A DNA stretch of 64,000 bases from the NCBI GenBank assembly GCA_964019165.1, contig OZ025272.1, positions 4,423,493 to 4,487,492 of the forward strand. The letters run 5' to 3'. Shown here in pieces: positions 48,779 to 61,612 of this stretch. The translations under genes and the position numbers were made by a program. The notes beneath the pieces were generated by a model that made no database searches, was not told where the DNA came from, and worked only from the letters and a program-made list of their open reading frames with translations. The DNA comes from Mastigias papua (lineage: Eukaryota; Cnidaria; Scyphozoa; Rhizostomeae; Mastigiidae). Position 1 is the stretch's first letter; every line of letters begins with the position of its first letter.

Positions 48779-48825
48779 GTCTTTACTTTGGTAAGCCGGT
48801 GATTTTTTTGTATCCTAAGTGAGTT

Positions 48826-48999
48826 GGGCCATATACTGTCGTTTCTAGAAAAGATGTCAACTACAAGATTAGGTTCCAGGTAGGCAAAGAGCTGGTTGTC
48901 CACCACAATAAATTGAAAGTCTCTGCTATGCCCAACTTAAAAGGGACTGTAGTCTACCCCACTCCAGAAAGCCTTGAGGTATCTATAGTGCAACAGTAA
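48826..48999 (+). pseudogene. Ty3/Gypsy pol C-terminal end
   Basis: 57 codons and a stop: GPYTVVSRKDVNYKIRFQ, LVVHHNKLKV and VVYPTPESLEVSIVQQ. This is the chromodomain-like end of Gypsy integrase, in frame here but broken in the 39.85-kb copy. Confidence 0.65.
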
Positions 49000-49128
49000 A
49001 CCGCAGGTGAAGAGGAAATTAGAGCAGAGCGTGCACAAATGTAAGACCTAGGAATCTTCATTAGGTAGTGAACCCTACTATACGATATGGTAATGTGATA
49101 ACACACTAAAAAATATTGTATCATTTTA

Positions 49129-49214
49129 AGGGGAGGGAAGCTGTAGCGTTAACAGTGTGTTAGGTCAAATGGACTAGTTACACTCTTCTCTACAAAGAGC
49201 CTGTTGCTACTCAC
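49129..49214 (+). mobile_element. Polypurine tract and truncated LTR
   Basis: AAGGGGAGGGAAGC then TGTAGCGTTAACAGTG. It matches the LTR start at 40170 up to CACCATGCAT, where a LINE-derived segment replaces the rest. Confidence 0.6.
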
Positions 49215-49465
49215 CATGCATGCTGATAGGCACAAGGAATACATTACGAGATAAAAGCAATGGTGAACTCTTAAAGACAGGGTTTAAGATATCAGAAGAA
49301 CTTATTGAGCAAAAGACTTCGGTTAAATATTTGGGTATACAAATTGACAACCAGTTAAAATGGAAAGAGCATGTAGCATCAGTGTCGAGGAAAGTCTCTC
49401 GTGCTATAGGAGAGCTCTCGTGCTACGCATGCAAAATATATAATAAGTTGATGGGATGATAATAG
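49215..49465 (+). pseudogene. Non-LTR retrotransposon RT, 3' fragment
   Basis: Encodes MLIGTRNTLRDKS, SVKYLGIQIDNQLKWKEHV and VSRKVSRAIGELSCYA. The KYLG(x)xID(x)xLKW(x)xH(V) block followed by a V(S)xKVSRAIG block is diagnostic of the RT C-terminal end in LINE elements. The fragment starts exactly where the Gypsy LTR stops. Confidence 0.68.
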
Positions 49466-50033
49466 TTGTTAGCCTTCTTACTATGAAGCCTAAGTGCTGC
49501 TTTTCAACATAATACTACTGATAACAATAATACGTCTCGAAATTTCGTATTTCATGAAGACATTAAACATACCAATGTAAACCTCTATATACTTAGGTAG
49601 TTTTGTTTGTTTGTTTGTTTACTTTTATTTTGAGTAGGCTGTTAGGTAGTTTACAAATGGCTTGCCGGAGTATGCAAAAATGTAATATCAACTTAAAGTG
49701 ACCATAAAACAAAAATTATATCTAAAATGTCAACAGTTCTGGATTAGACCATTCTTTATTTCTGCACACAGAAATTGTAACAATCGTAGTGTAATGTTTA
49801 TTAATCGTTTTACAATACATTTCCTCGCATTGTTACAAAAAGCCAAGTTCCTTCATCATGTCCAGGAAAGAGGTCAACAATCTGTCCATGATACCGAGTG
49901 CTAGCATTGATAGATTCATGAAATGGACTTCCTTATATTCAGACTTTAGGGCTATTAGCACCTGTCGTTATTTTGCTCATTTCTAATCGAGTTAGTGGAA
50001 AGAGCGGACTTGTAACCAATAGTCAGTTCGAGA

Positions 50034-50309
50034 ATGTACAGAGAATTTGAAGACAGAAGTAAGAGTATGAGATCAGGACTAAAGTCATCTCATGCTATTC
50101 CTAATTTTTCAATCTACGTGTCAAACTGCTTGGTGATATTACCAAGAGCTCCTATAGAAGTTGTGCCTATAGTAATAGGAGCTCTTGGATGTATCACCAA
50201 AGAGGTTAACAGGTGGATTGAAAAATTAGGAATAACATGCAATGTTGGAGTGGTGCAACAGTGTGTACGAGGGGGAGTGTCAGTTTTTCACCAATTTGGT
50301 GCGTAAGTA
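50034..50309 (+). pseudogene. LINE ORF2 terminal tail
   Basis: 90 codons with EVVPIVIGALGCITKEVNRW and LGITCNVGVVQQC. The VP(x)VIGALG(x)I...W(x)xKLGI...(x)GVxQK pattern is the usual last 50 residues of LINE RT proteins in many invertebrates. A 14-bp inverted repeat (CCAAGAGCTCCTAT at 50142 and its complement at 50175) falls inside it. Confidence 0.6.
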
Positions 50310-51589
<1,280 letters not shown>

Positions 51590-51725
51590 GAACTGCAGCC
51601 AATAACGTGACTTCTTAACAACCTCTGTTGCATTGTACTATGCTAGTTTTAATGACAGTTGTTTGAAATGAGATAAAGACGTTGCATCTCTGAGTCTTTT
51701 TTCGAGAACCCTATAGAATTCAACA

Positions 51726-51738
51726 TTGGTGACAGAGG
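51726..51738 (+). promoter_or_regulatory. Primer-binding-site-like motif
   Basis: TTGGTGACAGAGG following GAATTCAACA. It marks the 5' end of the third Gypsy copy; the LTR before it (about 51600-51722) is partly recognisable by the CATCTCTGAGTC...AACCC block. Confidence 0.45.
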
Positions 51739-51759
51739 TAACAGAGAAGCTTATCTAGA

Positions 51760-52560
51760 ATGGACACATTTTTAGTTCACCCTGAGAGGTTTGATTCAGG
51801 TGATATTGCTTCATGATTTCGCCAATTCAAATGCTGCTCAACTGCCAATAACTGGAATGAGGAGAGGCAGATACAAGTCCTACCAGCATTTTTAAGGGGG
51901 TCTGGTGCCACATATTTCCATGCTCTGCTTGACAATGTTAAGGGTTCTTATTGGAATTTGAAAGAACAATTGCTGGCCTGTTTCCCCTCCAGTTGATCAC
52001 GAACAGAATTTTGTAACACTTGAGGACCGACCTCTCCAACCAGACGAGGACCCTACTATCTTTCTGCGAAATTTGAAGGATTTACTTTCCCAGGTTGATC
52101 CTTCTCTCAAGGATGCTGCATGTGAGGCATTATTAAGCAGGCAATTTATGTATGGTTTGCCTGAAGGCATGCATCTGAAACTCTTGGAAGCCAATCCAAT
52201 GCCGTCATTGGGGGAAATACAGAACTGTCAAAAACGTTTTTAGGCCATTCATCAAGCTGATATCCCTTCCTTGACCTTCGTACCAAAGCAGCTGCTGGAG
52301 TTGATGAAGAGCAGCTGGCAAGCAAGTTAACACCTTTCAAGACACCATGATGCAACTTACTGCCACAGCCACTGCTCTGGCAGACTGCCACAAGCAACTT
52401 GAAACCTCGAAGTCAGCTTCTGCTCCTCAGCCATCCCACTAACCTTTCACATGCCGTTCTGCTGCTCCATGTCTGCAAAATAGTGCACAGGATGGATTTC
52501 GCACCCAGCCACAGCAGAATACTAAACCATGGAAGAACCACGACCTTCACTGAATAAATT
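51760..52560 (+). pseudogene. gag: Ty3/Gypsy gag fragment, copy 3
   Basis: Opens MDTFLVHPERFDSGDIAS, continues in another frame with DPTIFLRNLKDLLSQVDPSL and ALLSRQFMYGLPEGMHLKLL. Several stops and frame changes. The block order matches copies 1 and 2. A degraded CxxC near 52600-52650 may be the knuckle. Confidence 0.65.
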
Positions 52561-54411
52561 ATAAATTCCCACTTTGTGAATTCAAGTCTCTATGTTATAC
52601 AGTGTACCCTCTGTTTGGGCTGGAGCCATGAACAATACCAATGCGCCAATAACTATGCTCATTCCTCACAAGGTTCACCAATGTCTGGTAAGTCTTCAAA
52701 CTTCAAAGGTCTGCCTTAACAGAGGGCTGGGTTGAAGGAAACCCTTGTGTTTTTTTGCTGAGTCATGTATGGCTTCATTTCAAGTCCCAACAAGCACATT
52801 GCTTCTTGCCTATTTAGGCATTTAAGCTGTACAGGAAAAGGGTGAAAGTCAAGAAGCCCCGTAGCCTAGCGCAGGTATTCGAGCATTTGTTGCACAAGTT
52901 TTTCTCGCAATTTTCTTCGATTTGCAAAATGCACTGCCGAAAGTCACGTGCTCCATCACAGACGACCATGACGTCACCTTCTCGTGATACTATGCGAGCT
53001 TTTTCGATCCTTGCTCACCGAAAATGTAGACCATGCAGCTTTCATGCGGGCACTGCGTTAGTCTTTCCAAGGCTAATCTGCAACTTTTGAACTGGGGTAA
53101 GGAGAGCCCGCGTTTAGCGGGCTATCAGTACTAAGCTAGTCTCCTGTATATGAAATAGCCATATAATTATTCAAAATGCTCTTCACAATAAGGCATTAAT
53201 GAACTACATCACGTATTGTCTCCTGCATATTTCAATTTTAACATAGAGAATCTTGTGAAATCTAGTGGTATAATAGTAACATTGTATAACATATACAATA
53301 TAGCCCATCAATTGACAGGTATGACTACGACTGTGATCTGATGGGTGATCACAAATGTTGTCCTAAGAGGTACACAATTAAGTCTGAGCCATAAACCTGT
53401 AATATGGTTGCATCCAGTTATCCTATGGAAACTGGTATATTAATTTTCCTTAGCCATTAAATAAGGATGTATAGAATTACAATACCTCAGAGGACTCCAT
53501 AGTTTTACTTCATAAAAATAAGATAATTTTGCTATGTTTAAGTAACATACTATACAATATAAATCATCAAATCAGGTTTCGAACAATAACAGTACATGGG
53601 GCGGGGAGTGATGCTAGGGGCTCCAGAAATCAAGTCTACACAATGAAAGTGATCGTGCTATCTATTAGTAAGTAATCCCTTCAAACTATATCATCACGTA
53701 CAGAATGATCTATGGAAATCATTAATGGCAGTTATAGCAAATGATCTCAGAAAGGAGGCAACTGTTTTCTAGCAAAGAAACAGTCATAGTGACAACAACT
53801 ATGAAAGTGTTGTAAATAAAGAGTACTGGGATTAAGCTACAAACTGTACTGGGAGTAAGGAAGGCATCAGCTACCGGGACTGAAAGTAATATGAGACGCC
53901 CCTCAAGGTTTTGGAGAGAATGCAAGCGATAGTTTCCTCAAAGTAGTAGAAAAAGAAGAAATGGAAAGAGATGTATCAAACTGCAATAATCCACAGAATA
54001 AATTAGAGAACATCCTAGCTTTAGCCTACAATAACTGTGTTGCAAACATAAAGAGCTACGTAGAACTTAAAAACAACATCTCAACTGTAAAGAATGTCAG
54101 AGTAGCCTGGTATAGTGACATCCTTCCCTCCAACTCACGCGCATAAGCTAAAAGTGAACAGCAGGCTAAAAATCATAGCATATTATTAAAAATAGTCTAG
54201 TAGGTATCTGCCGAACAACTTCCAGAACGTTCTGCAGTTACAAATCTATAATGTAGCAGCGAAAATCAAGGAAAACTGAAAGGATTGGGCTTGACAATAA
54301 ACCCCTGAAGCAATCTCATGGAATCTCCTTCGAAATTCCATGAGTAAATCTCACCAAGACGGCAAAAAGCAACTATTCTACAACAAAAACACTGTAAAAA
54401 GGTAAATCAAT
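52561..54411. other. Intergenic with a G+C-richer island
   Basis: At about 52835-53140 the composition rises, with a hairpin CCCGCGTTTAGCGGG at 53109 and text AAGCCCCGTAGCCTAGC near 52854; probably a small foldback transposon, not resolved. Nothing else recognised. Confidence 0.35.
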
Positions 54412-54473
54412 AGTAGAAAAGTCTGTTGGTACTGCAGAACAACAGAACTTTTTGCCACTTTTTCGTGCTATAG
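54412..54473. mobile_element. Minimal retro-insertion of the hammerhead family
   Basis: 62 bp flanked by the direct duplication TAAATCAAT (54403-54411 and 54474-54482). It starts AG(T)AGAAAAGTCTGTTGGTAC and ends CTTTTTCGTGCTATAG, the same two ends as at 55765-56419, with the inner part absent. No ribozyme. Confidence 0.7.
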
Positions 54474-54482
54474 TAAATCAAT

Positions 54483-55764
54483 TGCTGTGAAATAAAATAA
54501 ACCATTTCCCGTATACTGAAGCAAAGAAATTCGCGCTCAACTACAAACATGCAGTCTGTGATACAACTATTTTTCGGAAACAAAGGATTGAATGTATATC
54601 TGCAATCGTTGGGAATCCCCTCGTACTTCTCCTAACAAACTACAGCGGAATAGAGATTGAAGGATACCAAAACGCTATGTGACTAAAACCCATGAAAGTT
54701 AGCTAATAGCGTACTACTCTGGCTTCTTGTAAACGAATGTATCACGTAGTATGCTAGTAATCACACTTGGCATGAAAGACGGAGAGCAGTCCCTTCATTG
54801 CCTGAAATGAAAGGGGGCTTACAAACCCCTCAGAGTTGTAGTAGAGAGCACAACGAAGACCCTCATACAACAAAAACAAGGACAAAACTATAGAAGTAAG
54901 ACCAAACAATTTCAGTACGCTACTGGTCGATATTTTATCACGGCCTACTTATTTTCCTCGAAATCAAACTGGAACTTCACATCATGCGAAAACAACCAAC
55001 TGACAGCTTCCCATATGTTATCCCATGTCAGGTAAAACAAACGTAAAATTGAAGCGAATAACATAGTGATATACCACAAAATACAACATGAAATATCTTC
55101 TAAATCTGGACCAGTGCGATCTCTACTTGTACCAAGAGTAGGCTTTCCTTGCGGACGAAAACAATGGAGAACAAAAGAGGACAGACAAAGCCCGCAAACT
55201 CGCAATATAGAAGGTGGAATATCTCCGCGAAACACAATGATACTGCTCTGAAAATTTAAAAGGCAACCCAGCTCACCAGTCGCATCTACTGACAGAAATC
55301 TGAGGAACGTCAACAAAGAGCCCTAGCAGAAGTATTCATAACAATGGAGGATGCCGGCCCATTTGATGTAAACAATGGCGAGCTCATTTGCATATTAGGG
55401 ACTTTTTAGGGATTTAAATATCTTAGCCATAATTGACACCGGGTTCATGAAATCGTTTCTATCTTGAGACATATCTGACAAATTCCTACACTGGATAAAC
55501 TGCTTTCATGTTTGGATTATTGGCTAAATTGCAATAATATATTTAGAATAACTTGCGATATATGCACTAATCTAGTAGTTAGCTATGTTCTATGTTTTAT
55601 CATAACGAGGTTTTATCATAGCTCCACTAAAATTAGCAAATTTAGATCAACATGATACAAAATATATTATGGTAAATTTTGTTTCATAGTGATCTGCATA
55701 TGCTTATTTTAGTGCAGCTTTCAATAAAATCACCAAAAACACAATTCTGTATCAAACTATTATT
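54483..55764. other. Intergenic
   Basis: A 123-codon minus-strand frame (54945-55316) has no recognisable domain and overlaps another chance frame, so I do not call it. The left target duplication CAAACTATTATT of the next element is at 55753-55764. Confidence 0.35.
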
Positions 55765-55827
55765 TGAAAAGTCTGTTGGTACTACAGAACTTCACTATAG
55801 CACGAAAAAGCGGGAACATTGCTTTAG

Positions 55828-55868
55828 CATACTGAAAGCTTTTTTCGTCCGACACTCGTCAGAGTATG
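55828..55868 (-). ncRNA. Candidate type I hammerhead ribozyme (left arm)
   Basis: Minus-strand mirror of 56346-56386, identical in sequence: core 55856-55862, stem II region 55847-55855, GAA 55844-55846, stem III 55835-55843, cleavage between 55834 and 55833. Confidence 0.6.
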
Positions 55869-56345
55869 AAACGTCGGATAGCGACCGAAAGGTGAAACGA
55901 AATATATAGCCAGATGCGGGTACACGTGATATGATGAATAATGCGTCTATTTGGCTCTATGATTGGCCAATTAGCACCTATTCACCATTGTTTACTTGAA
56001 GAGTCCAAGTGAAAAAACGAACTCTTTTTGTTTACACAAGACTGGGTTTTGAGTCTTGATGTAAACCGATTCCAAAACACCTAAATGAAAGGACGATCTT
56101 GCTTGCATTTAGGAAGATCGTCCTTTCATTTAGGTGTTTTGGAATCGGTTTACATCAAGACTCAAAACCCAGTCTTGTGTAAACAAAAAGAGTTCGTTTT
56201 TTCACTTGGACTCTTCAAGTAAACAATGGTGAATAGGTGCTAATTGGCCAATCATAGAGCCAAATAGACGCATTATTCATCATATCACGTGTACCCGCAT
56301 CTGGCTATATATTTCGTTTCACCTTTCGGTCGCTATCCGACGTTT

Positions 56346-56386
56346 CATACTCTGACGAGTGTCGGACGAAAAAAGCTTTCAGTATG
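56346..56386 (+). ncRNA. Candidate type I hammerhead ribozyme (right arm)
   Basis: Stem I strands CATACT (56346-56351) and AGTATG (56381-56386) are perfect complements. Between them are the core CTGACGA (56352-56358), stem II region GTGTCGGAC (56359-56367), GAA (56368-56370), stem III AAAAGCTTT (56371-56379) and the cleavage-site C at 56380, so cleavage would follow TTC. All invariant core positions are as expected. Stem II is weak (two clear pairs), and stem III has about three A-U pairs; the AAAGCTTT palindrome could pair between two molecules, as in known dimeric hammerheads. A competing pairing TCCGAC (56336-56341) with GTCGGA (56361-56366) exists. Confidence 0.62.
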
Positions 56387-56431
56387 CTAAAGCAATGTTC
56401 CCGCTTTTTCGTGCTATAGCAAACTATTATT

Positions 56432-58883
56432 ACTATGAATAGGAGTGCAATAGATGGAGTGCAATAGATGGAGTGCATAATGAGTCATAGTATGTCAGAA
56501 TACTACAAAGCAATACAACAATCAAAACTGAATACTGAAATTCACAAAAAAGTAAAAATGTAAATGAAGAGCTTTTAAAGACAGCTGGAAATAAATATGA
56601 CCCAAAATTTACCAATAGACAGAACATTTATCTTAAAAATAGCTATACTGTCTGGAGAAAATGCGTATATGCTAAAGTATAGGAAACAGGGCAAATGAAA
56701 AAATCTAACTTATGAGTCATAGACCATTAAGTACTCTACTTGAAATGCTGTTCACCAAGCACAAAACCAGAGCACCATACTATTGCTATACAGAATCACT
56801 GCTTGCAAAACTGGAAGAAATTAATGGAGATGAGCATAGAAGACTTATATAAGAAACATATATGACTATGATGAAGAAAAAATGTACTAGAATAATAGTG
56901 AAGAATGTCATATACCAGAAGAGAAGGTTCCAAGAGAAATAACTACCAGTAATGAAAACTCAAACACTTAAATTTCCATTAAAATATAGCTTCAGTTAAT
57001 AAATACCTCATTCCAAAGAAGAAGGGTATAGCAAATACCACACTCAGAGTACTGTAGGAGATGGGATAGCAAGTCCTCCTTAGAACTCCAATGAAACCAT
57101 TCTGTCTTGAGACCCTCAAGAACAAGCCAAAGAGAGACATAGCTCTAAGAAAACATGAAGACATTATACATACGTCTTTTCAATTAGGAGGTAGAAAAGA
57201 AATGAAAAATTGTGAAATGGAAAGGCATCTTTTCTAAGACAAGGATGATGAAAAAAGTGAGAGCATGTTATAATTGATACGTAATTCAACATAATTCTGG
57301 AAATGACATCTGTTAGTCATTCTTATTGAAAGTGGCCAATCCTATTCCATGTGATCAATTGACAAAGTATCATCATGTATTCTGGTCCACAAGAGAAGAC
57401 GTGGCCTAACTTAATCTACTATGTTTGCCTAATATCAGGACCTGGATTCAAAGCCTTGTGAATATGCAAATATGCATGACTGAATAAAGTGGCACACAAA
57501 CGGACTGCTGAATGGGGCAGAATATAGCAAAGAAATTTACTAACAGGTCTGAACAAGGCACCATACTTACCAACAAGGTATCATAATTACCAACAAGCCA
57601 TGGCGGGCCTCGCCCTATGCAAACCAAAGGTGCTCTAAAAAGACAACTTAGTGGCTCTGTTTTACACCCTACCTAAGAATGCATATAAAATACATAGAAA
57701 AGACTTGATAAAAGCAAAATTTAACACGTGCTCTTATCTAAGAATATTTAATACTTTACTAAATGGGTTGATTTGTTTATAGGGTATACCTATCTATACA
57801 GATGCATTAAAATGATTTCTGATTGCTCAGACAGAGGCATCCCATTAAAGGGTTAATATAATAATGATTTAAATAGTGGCATTTTAGTCAAAAGATTGGA
57901 TACTTTCCAGGCAAGGCCTGCCATGATTGTAATACTAACTTTAAACAAACAGGCCTCTCCATAAGGATTTTGAAAGGTGCACAACTGACTGGATGCCAGA
58001 TGGCAAAATTTGCACTGAGGTGTAAAATCTGAGCCAACCATCTGATGTCCAGATGTGTGATCTACTTGCTGGTCAAGAATGAGGCATATGAAGAATCATG
58101 TACCTCACCTTATCAAGACATGTGCAAAAGTGTGCAAGTGTAATAAACCCTCTTAAACAAAGATGCCTGTTTACTGAAGTGCCAAAGCATTACCAATGGC
58201 TTCTATAGAATTATGAGATGTGATAACTTCACACCCCTACTTCATTACACGAATGACTGTGTGTGTGCATGTGTGTTTGTGTAGTATTTTCTATATCATA
58301 CAAAATAGTCTGCAGGCAACATGGTGAAAATGTGTCCAACATTTTTATACAGAACTAGATGTATCTGAAAAGATTAAGCCTAGAAAACTACATTCAGTAT
58401 AAGAGTCTACAGAGTCTTAAAATATATTAACCATTTTGATTTCTGCTATTGCAGAATTAATATACAAGGATGATTTCATGAAACAAAAAATAAGCATAAT
58501 CTGCCTCACCAGCCAGAAATGATCATTACACAACAAAACACCCAGATACCCATGGAATATGATGACATCATCTGGTTCCAGTAAAGTCAAGTTGGACAAA
58601 CAGCTATGAATAATAACATACTTCTTTTTTCAATGCTTGATGAAATGGCAATTTATACACACAGCTAAAAGATTACTCTCCTCTAGTAATGTTGCCAGAA
58701 GATACCACAGCTGGGCAATGTTGTTCACCTTTGGTGCACTTTATAGAATACCTCAATGACAGCTAGAAAGAAACACTAGTTTTTTTCAGACGTAGGGGTA
58801 CTTGTTTGTGCTAAACAACTATTCCAGACTCCAAATTCTGATGGACAAAGGCTTGATAAAACCTGAAGTCATTGTACATCCGT
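56432..58883. other. Intergenic
   Basis: A short tandem of the 14-mer GGAGTGCAATAGAT (about three units) lies at about 56441-56480. Nothing else recognised; frames of 60-65 codons are chance. Confidence 0.4.
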
Positions 58884-59995
<1,112 letters not shown>

Positions 59996-59999
59996 TTAA

Positions 60000-61608
60000 A
60001 GGGGAAGTTCGGGAAAAAACTAAAATTTGATATGTTGCAGAGAATGTCGCAAAACCCCATGATCTGAAGTGATTTTGCTCTTACTTGCGTACTTCCGCTG
60101 ATATTCCCTGTTGTTTCTCGTCAAAATCCACATCGTGCTAGGCCGCCATCCTCACCTTTTCGCAAGACAGAAGTTGTTGTTGCACTGACGTCATCACGTG
60201 CAGAAAGACTCTGAATCACTACCTTTGACTACAAAAGTTGGGAATATTATACCCATTTCTGTGACCTAAAAGCGGTCCAGTGGTATTGCAAAGTCACAAA
60301 TACATCAAAACAGAGCTGCAAATATATCTTTTATTATTCTGGAAGTCGCTTATGAGTCAAAATGGCTGAATATAGCAAGGGGTCATCAAAAGAATGCTGT
60401 GTTGAAGTAGCGAAACAAAATAGACAGAAGTGCCTGACATTGTTCGTTTGAAGTTGTTTTACATGGAAACTGGGAAGAAACTTGAGCACTGGGATACTGA
60501 TTTGAGGACCGAGTCAGGAAATTGGGATATTGATTTGAGGGCCAATGTTCGTGAAACTGAACGAGAAGGGATTGCTAATAGTAACTAGTGTATATGTGGA
60601 AAGAAATGTCGGTCAATGCAAATTTATGGAGAAAGTTTGGACTATCTAGATACAAATGAGATATCTGATTATTCGTTTACAGGTAATAGTTCCTATTGTT
60701 AAACATTTTCAACATGACATCTTTGAATTTTCTCCACACATTGATCCATAAGGGGTTACTTTACTAAGACGTTTTGTACAAAGCATGTATACGATTTTTT
60801 TTAAAGTGGTTTATTAGGAGTAGTATTCGGTTGTTCAAAAAGTTAAGAAAGGTCAGCACTGGAATTTTAGAGACCCAAGAAAGTCTATAAGTTCATATGC
60901 ATTTGAAACTCGATTATCTGCTTATAAAATGCTGAATATTTTATAACGGCTGCCCTTCAGAAGCAGTTTCTGTCATTGACTAAGGTTTATCATTATTTAA
61001 AAAGTACACGGAGATTTTTTACTTTCCAGCAATGCTTATGTGCAACAGATCGGAATGAAAAACTTCTTGCTGAAAAAGTCTTCAGAGAGATTTAGTACTG
61101 GACTGGAAAAATTTTTATGTTGTCGAAATATGTGCAAAAAAATTATTCAGAGAAATTAACGACCTCTATGAGTATGTCGATTATTTTAAAAAGTGGATGC
61201 TGCATAGGTTCGCAGCTGGAATTTCTTGACTGTCTGAAAGTCGCTATTAGAAGCATAGGCAACTTCCAGAATAATAAAAGATATATTTGCAGCTCTGTTT
61301 TGATGTATTTGTGACTTTGCAATACCACTGGACCGCTTTTAGGTCACAGAAATGGGTATAATATTCCCAACTTTTGTAGTCAAAGGTAGTGATTCAGAGT
61401 CTTTCTGCATGTGATGACGTCAGTGCAACAACAACTTCTGTCTTGCGAAAAGGTGAGGATGGCGGCCTAGCACGATGTGGATTTTGACGAGAAACAACAG
61501 GGAATATCAGCGGAAGTACGCAAGTAAGAGCAAAATCACTTCAGATCATGGGGTTTTGCGACATTCTCTGCAACATATCAAATTTTAGTTTTTTCCCGAA
61601 CTTCCCCT
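60000..61608. mobile_element. TTAA-flanked DNA transposon with 347-bp inverted repeats
   Basis: TTAA lies immediately outside both ends (59996-59999, 61609-61612). The element starts AGGGGAAGTTCGGG and ends in its complement. The inverted repeats are 60000-60346 and 61262-61608, near perfect (one substitution noticed, CACGTG against CACATG). A TTAA target is used by piggyBac and Kolobok; the AGGGG end fits Kolobok better. The 915-bp interior has no transposase but holds a decayed protein-like segment (60512-60690). Confidence 0.8.
60512..60690 (+). pseudogene. P2X7-tail-like cysteine segment inside the transposon
   Basis: One frame reads NWDIDLRANVRETEREGIAN, a stop, then CICGKKCRSMQIYGESLDYL. 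The WCxCGxC(x)xM signature of the P2X7 intracellular-domain family is recognisable if the stop (TAG) comes from a Trp codon (TGG). A 30-odd-base duplication precedes it (two copies of GATATTGATTTGAGG-like text at 60496 and 60529). Such domains occur in many cnidarian and fish transposon-like genes. Assignment is tentative. Confidence 0.4.
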
Positions 61609-61612
61609 TTAA

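Larger units (their letters stand above)
55765..56419. mobile_element. 655-bp inverted-dimer retro-insertion with two hammerheads
   Basis: Flanked by a 12-nt direct duplication CAAACTATTATT (55753-55764, 56420-56431). After a 30-nt left end (TGAAAAGTCTGTTGGTAC...TTCA) it consists of two inverted arms, 55795-56100 and 56114-56419, 306 bp each, identical as far as I can read, around a 13-nt loop. Each arm carries a hammerhead motif pointing outward. A single-orientation, diverged copy of the arm is at 31855-32185. Variable-length target duplications point to retro-insertion; a Penelope-like or retrozyme source is inferred. Confidence 0.82.

Noticed and set aside
54945..55316. 123-codon minus-strand frame
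   Set aside because: No recognisable domain, no splice or promoter context, and hydrophobic/aromatic composition expected of chance frames in AT-rich DNA. It could be revisited with a database search.
55795..56419. Assembly or amplification palindrome as explanation of the perfect inverted repeat
   Set aside because: A 12-nt target duplication, a left end shared with two other copies and a separate diverged copy of the arm fit a real insertion better. Spanning reads would settle it.
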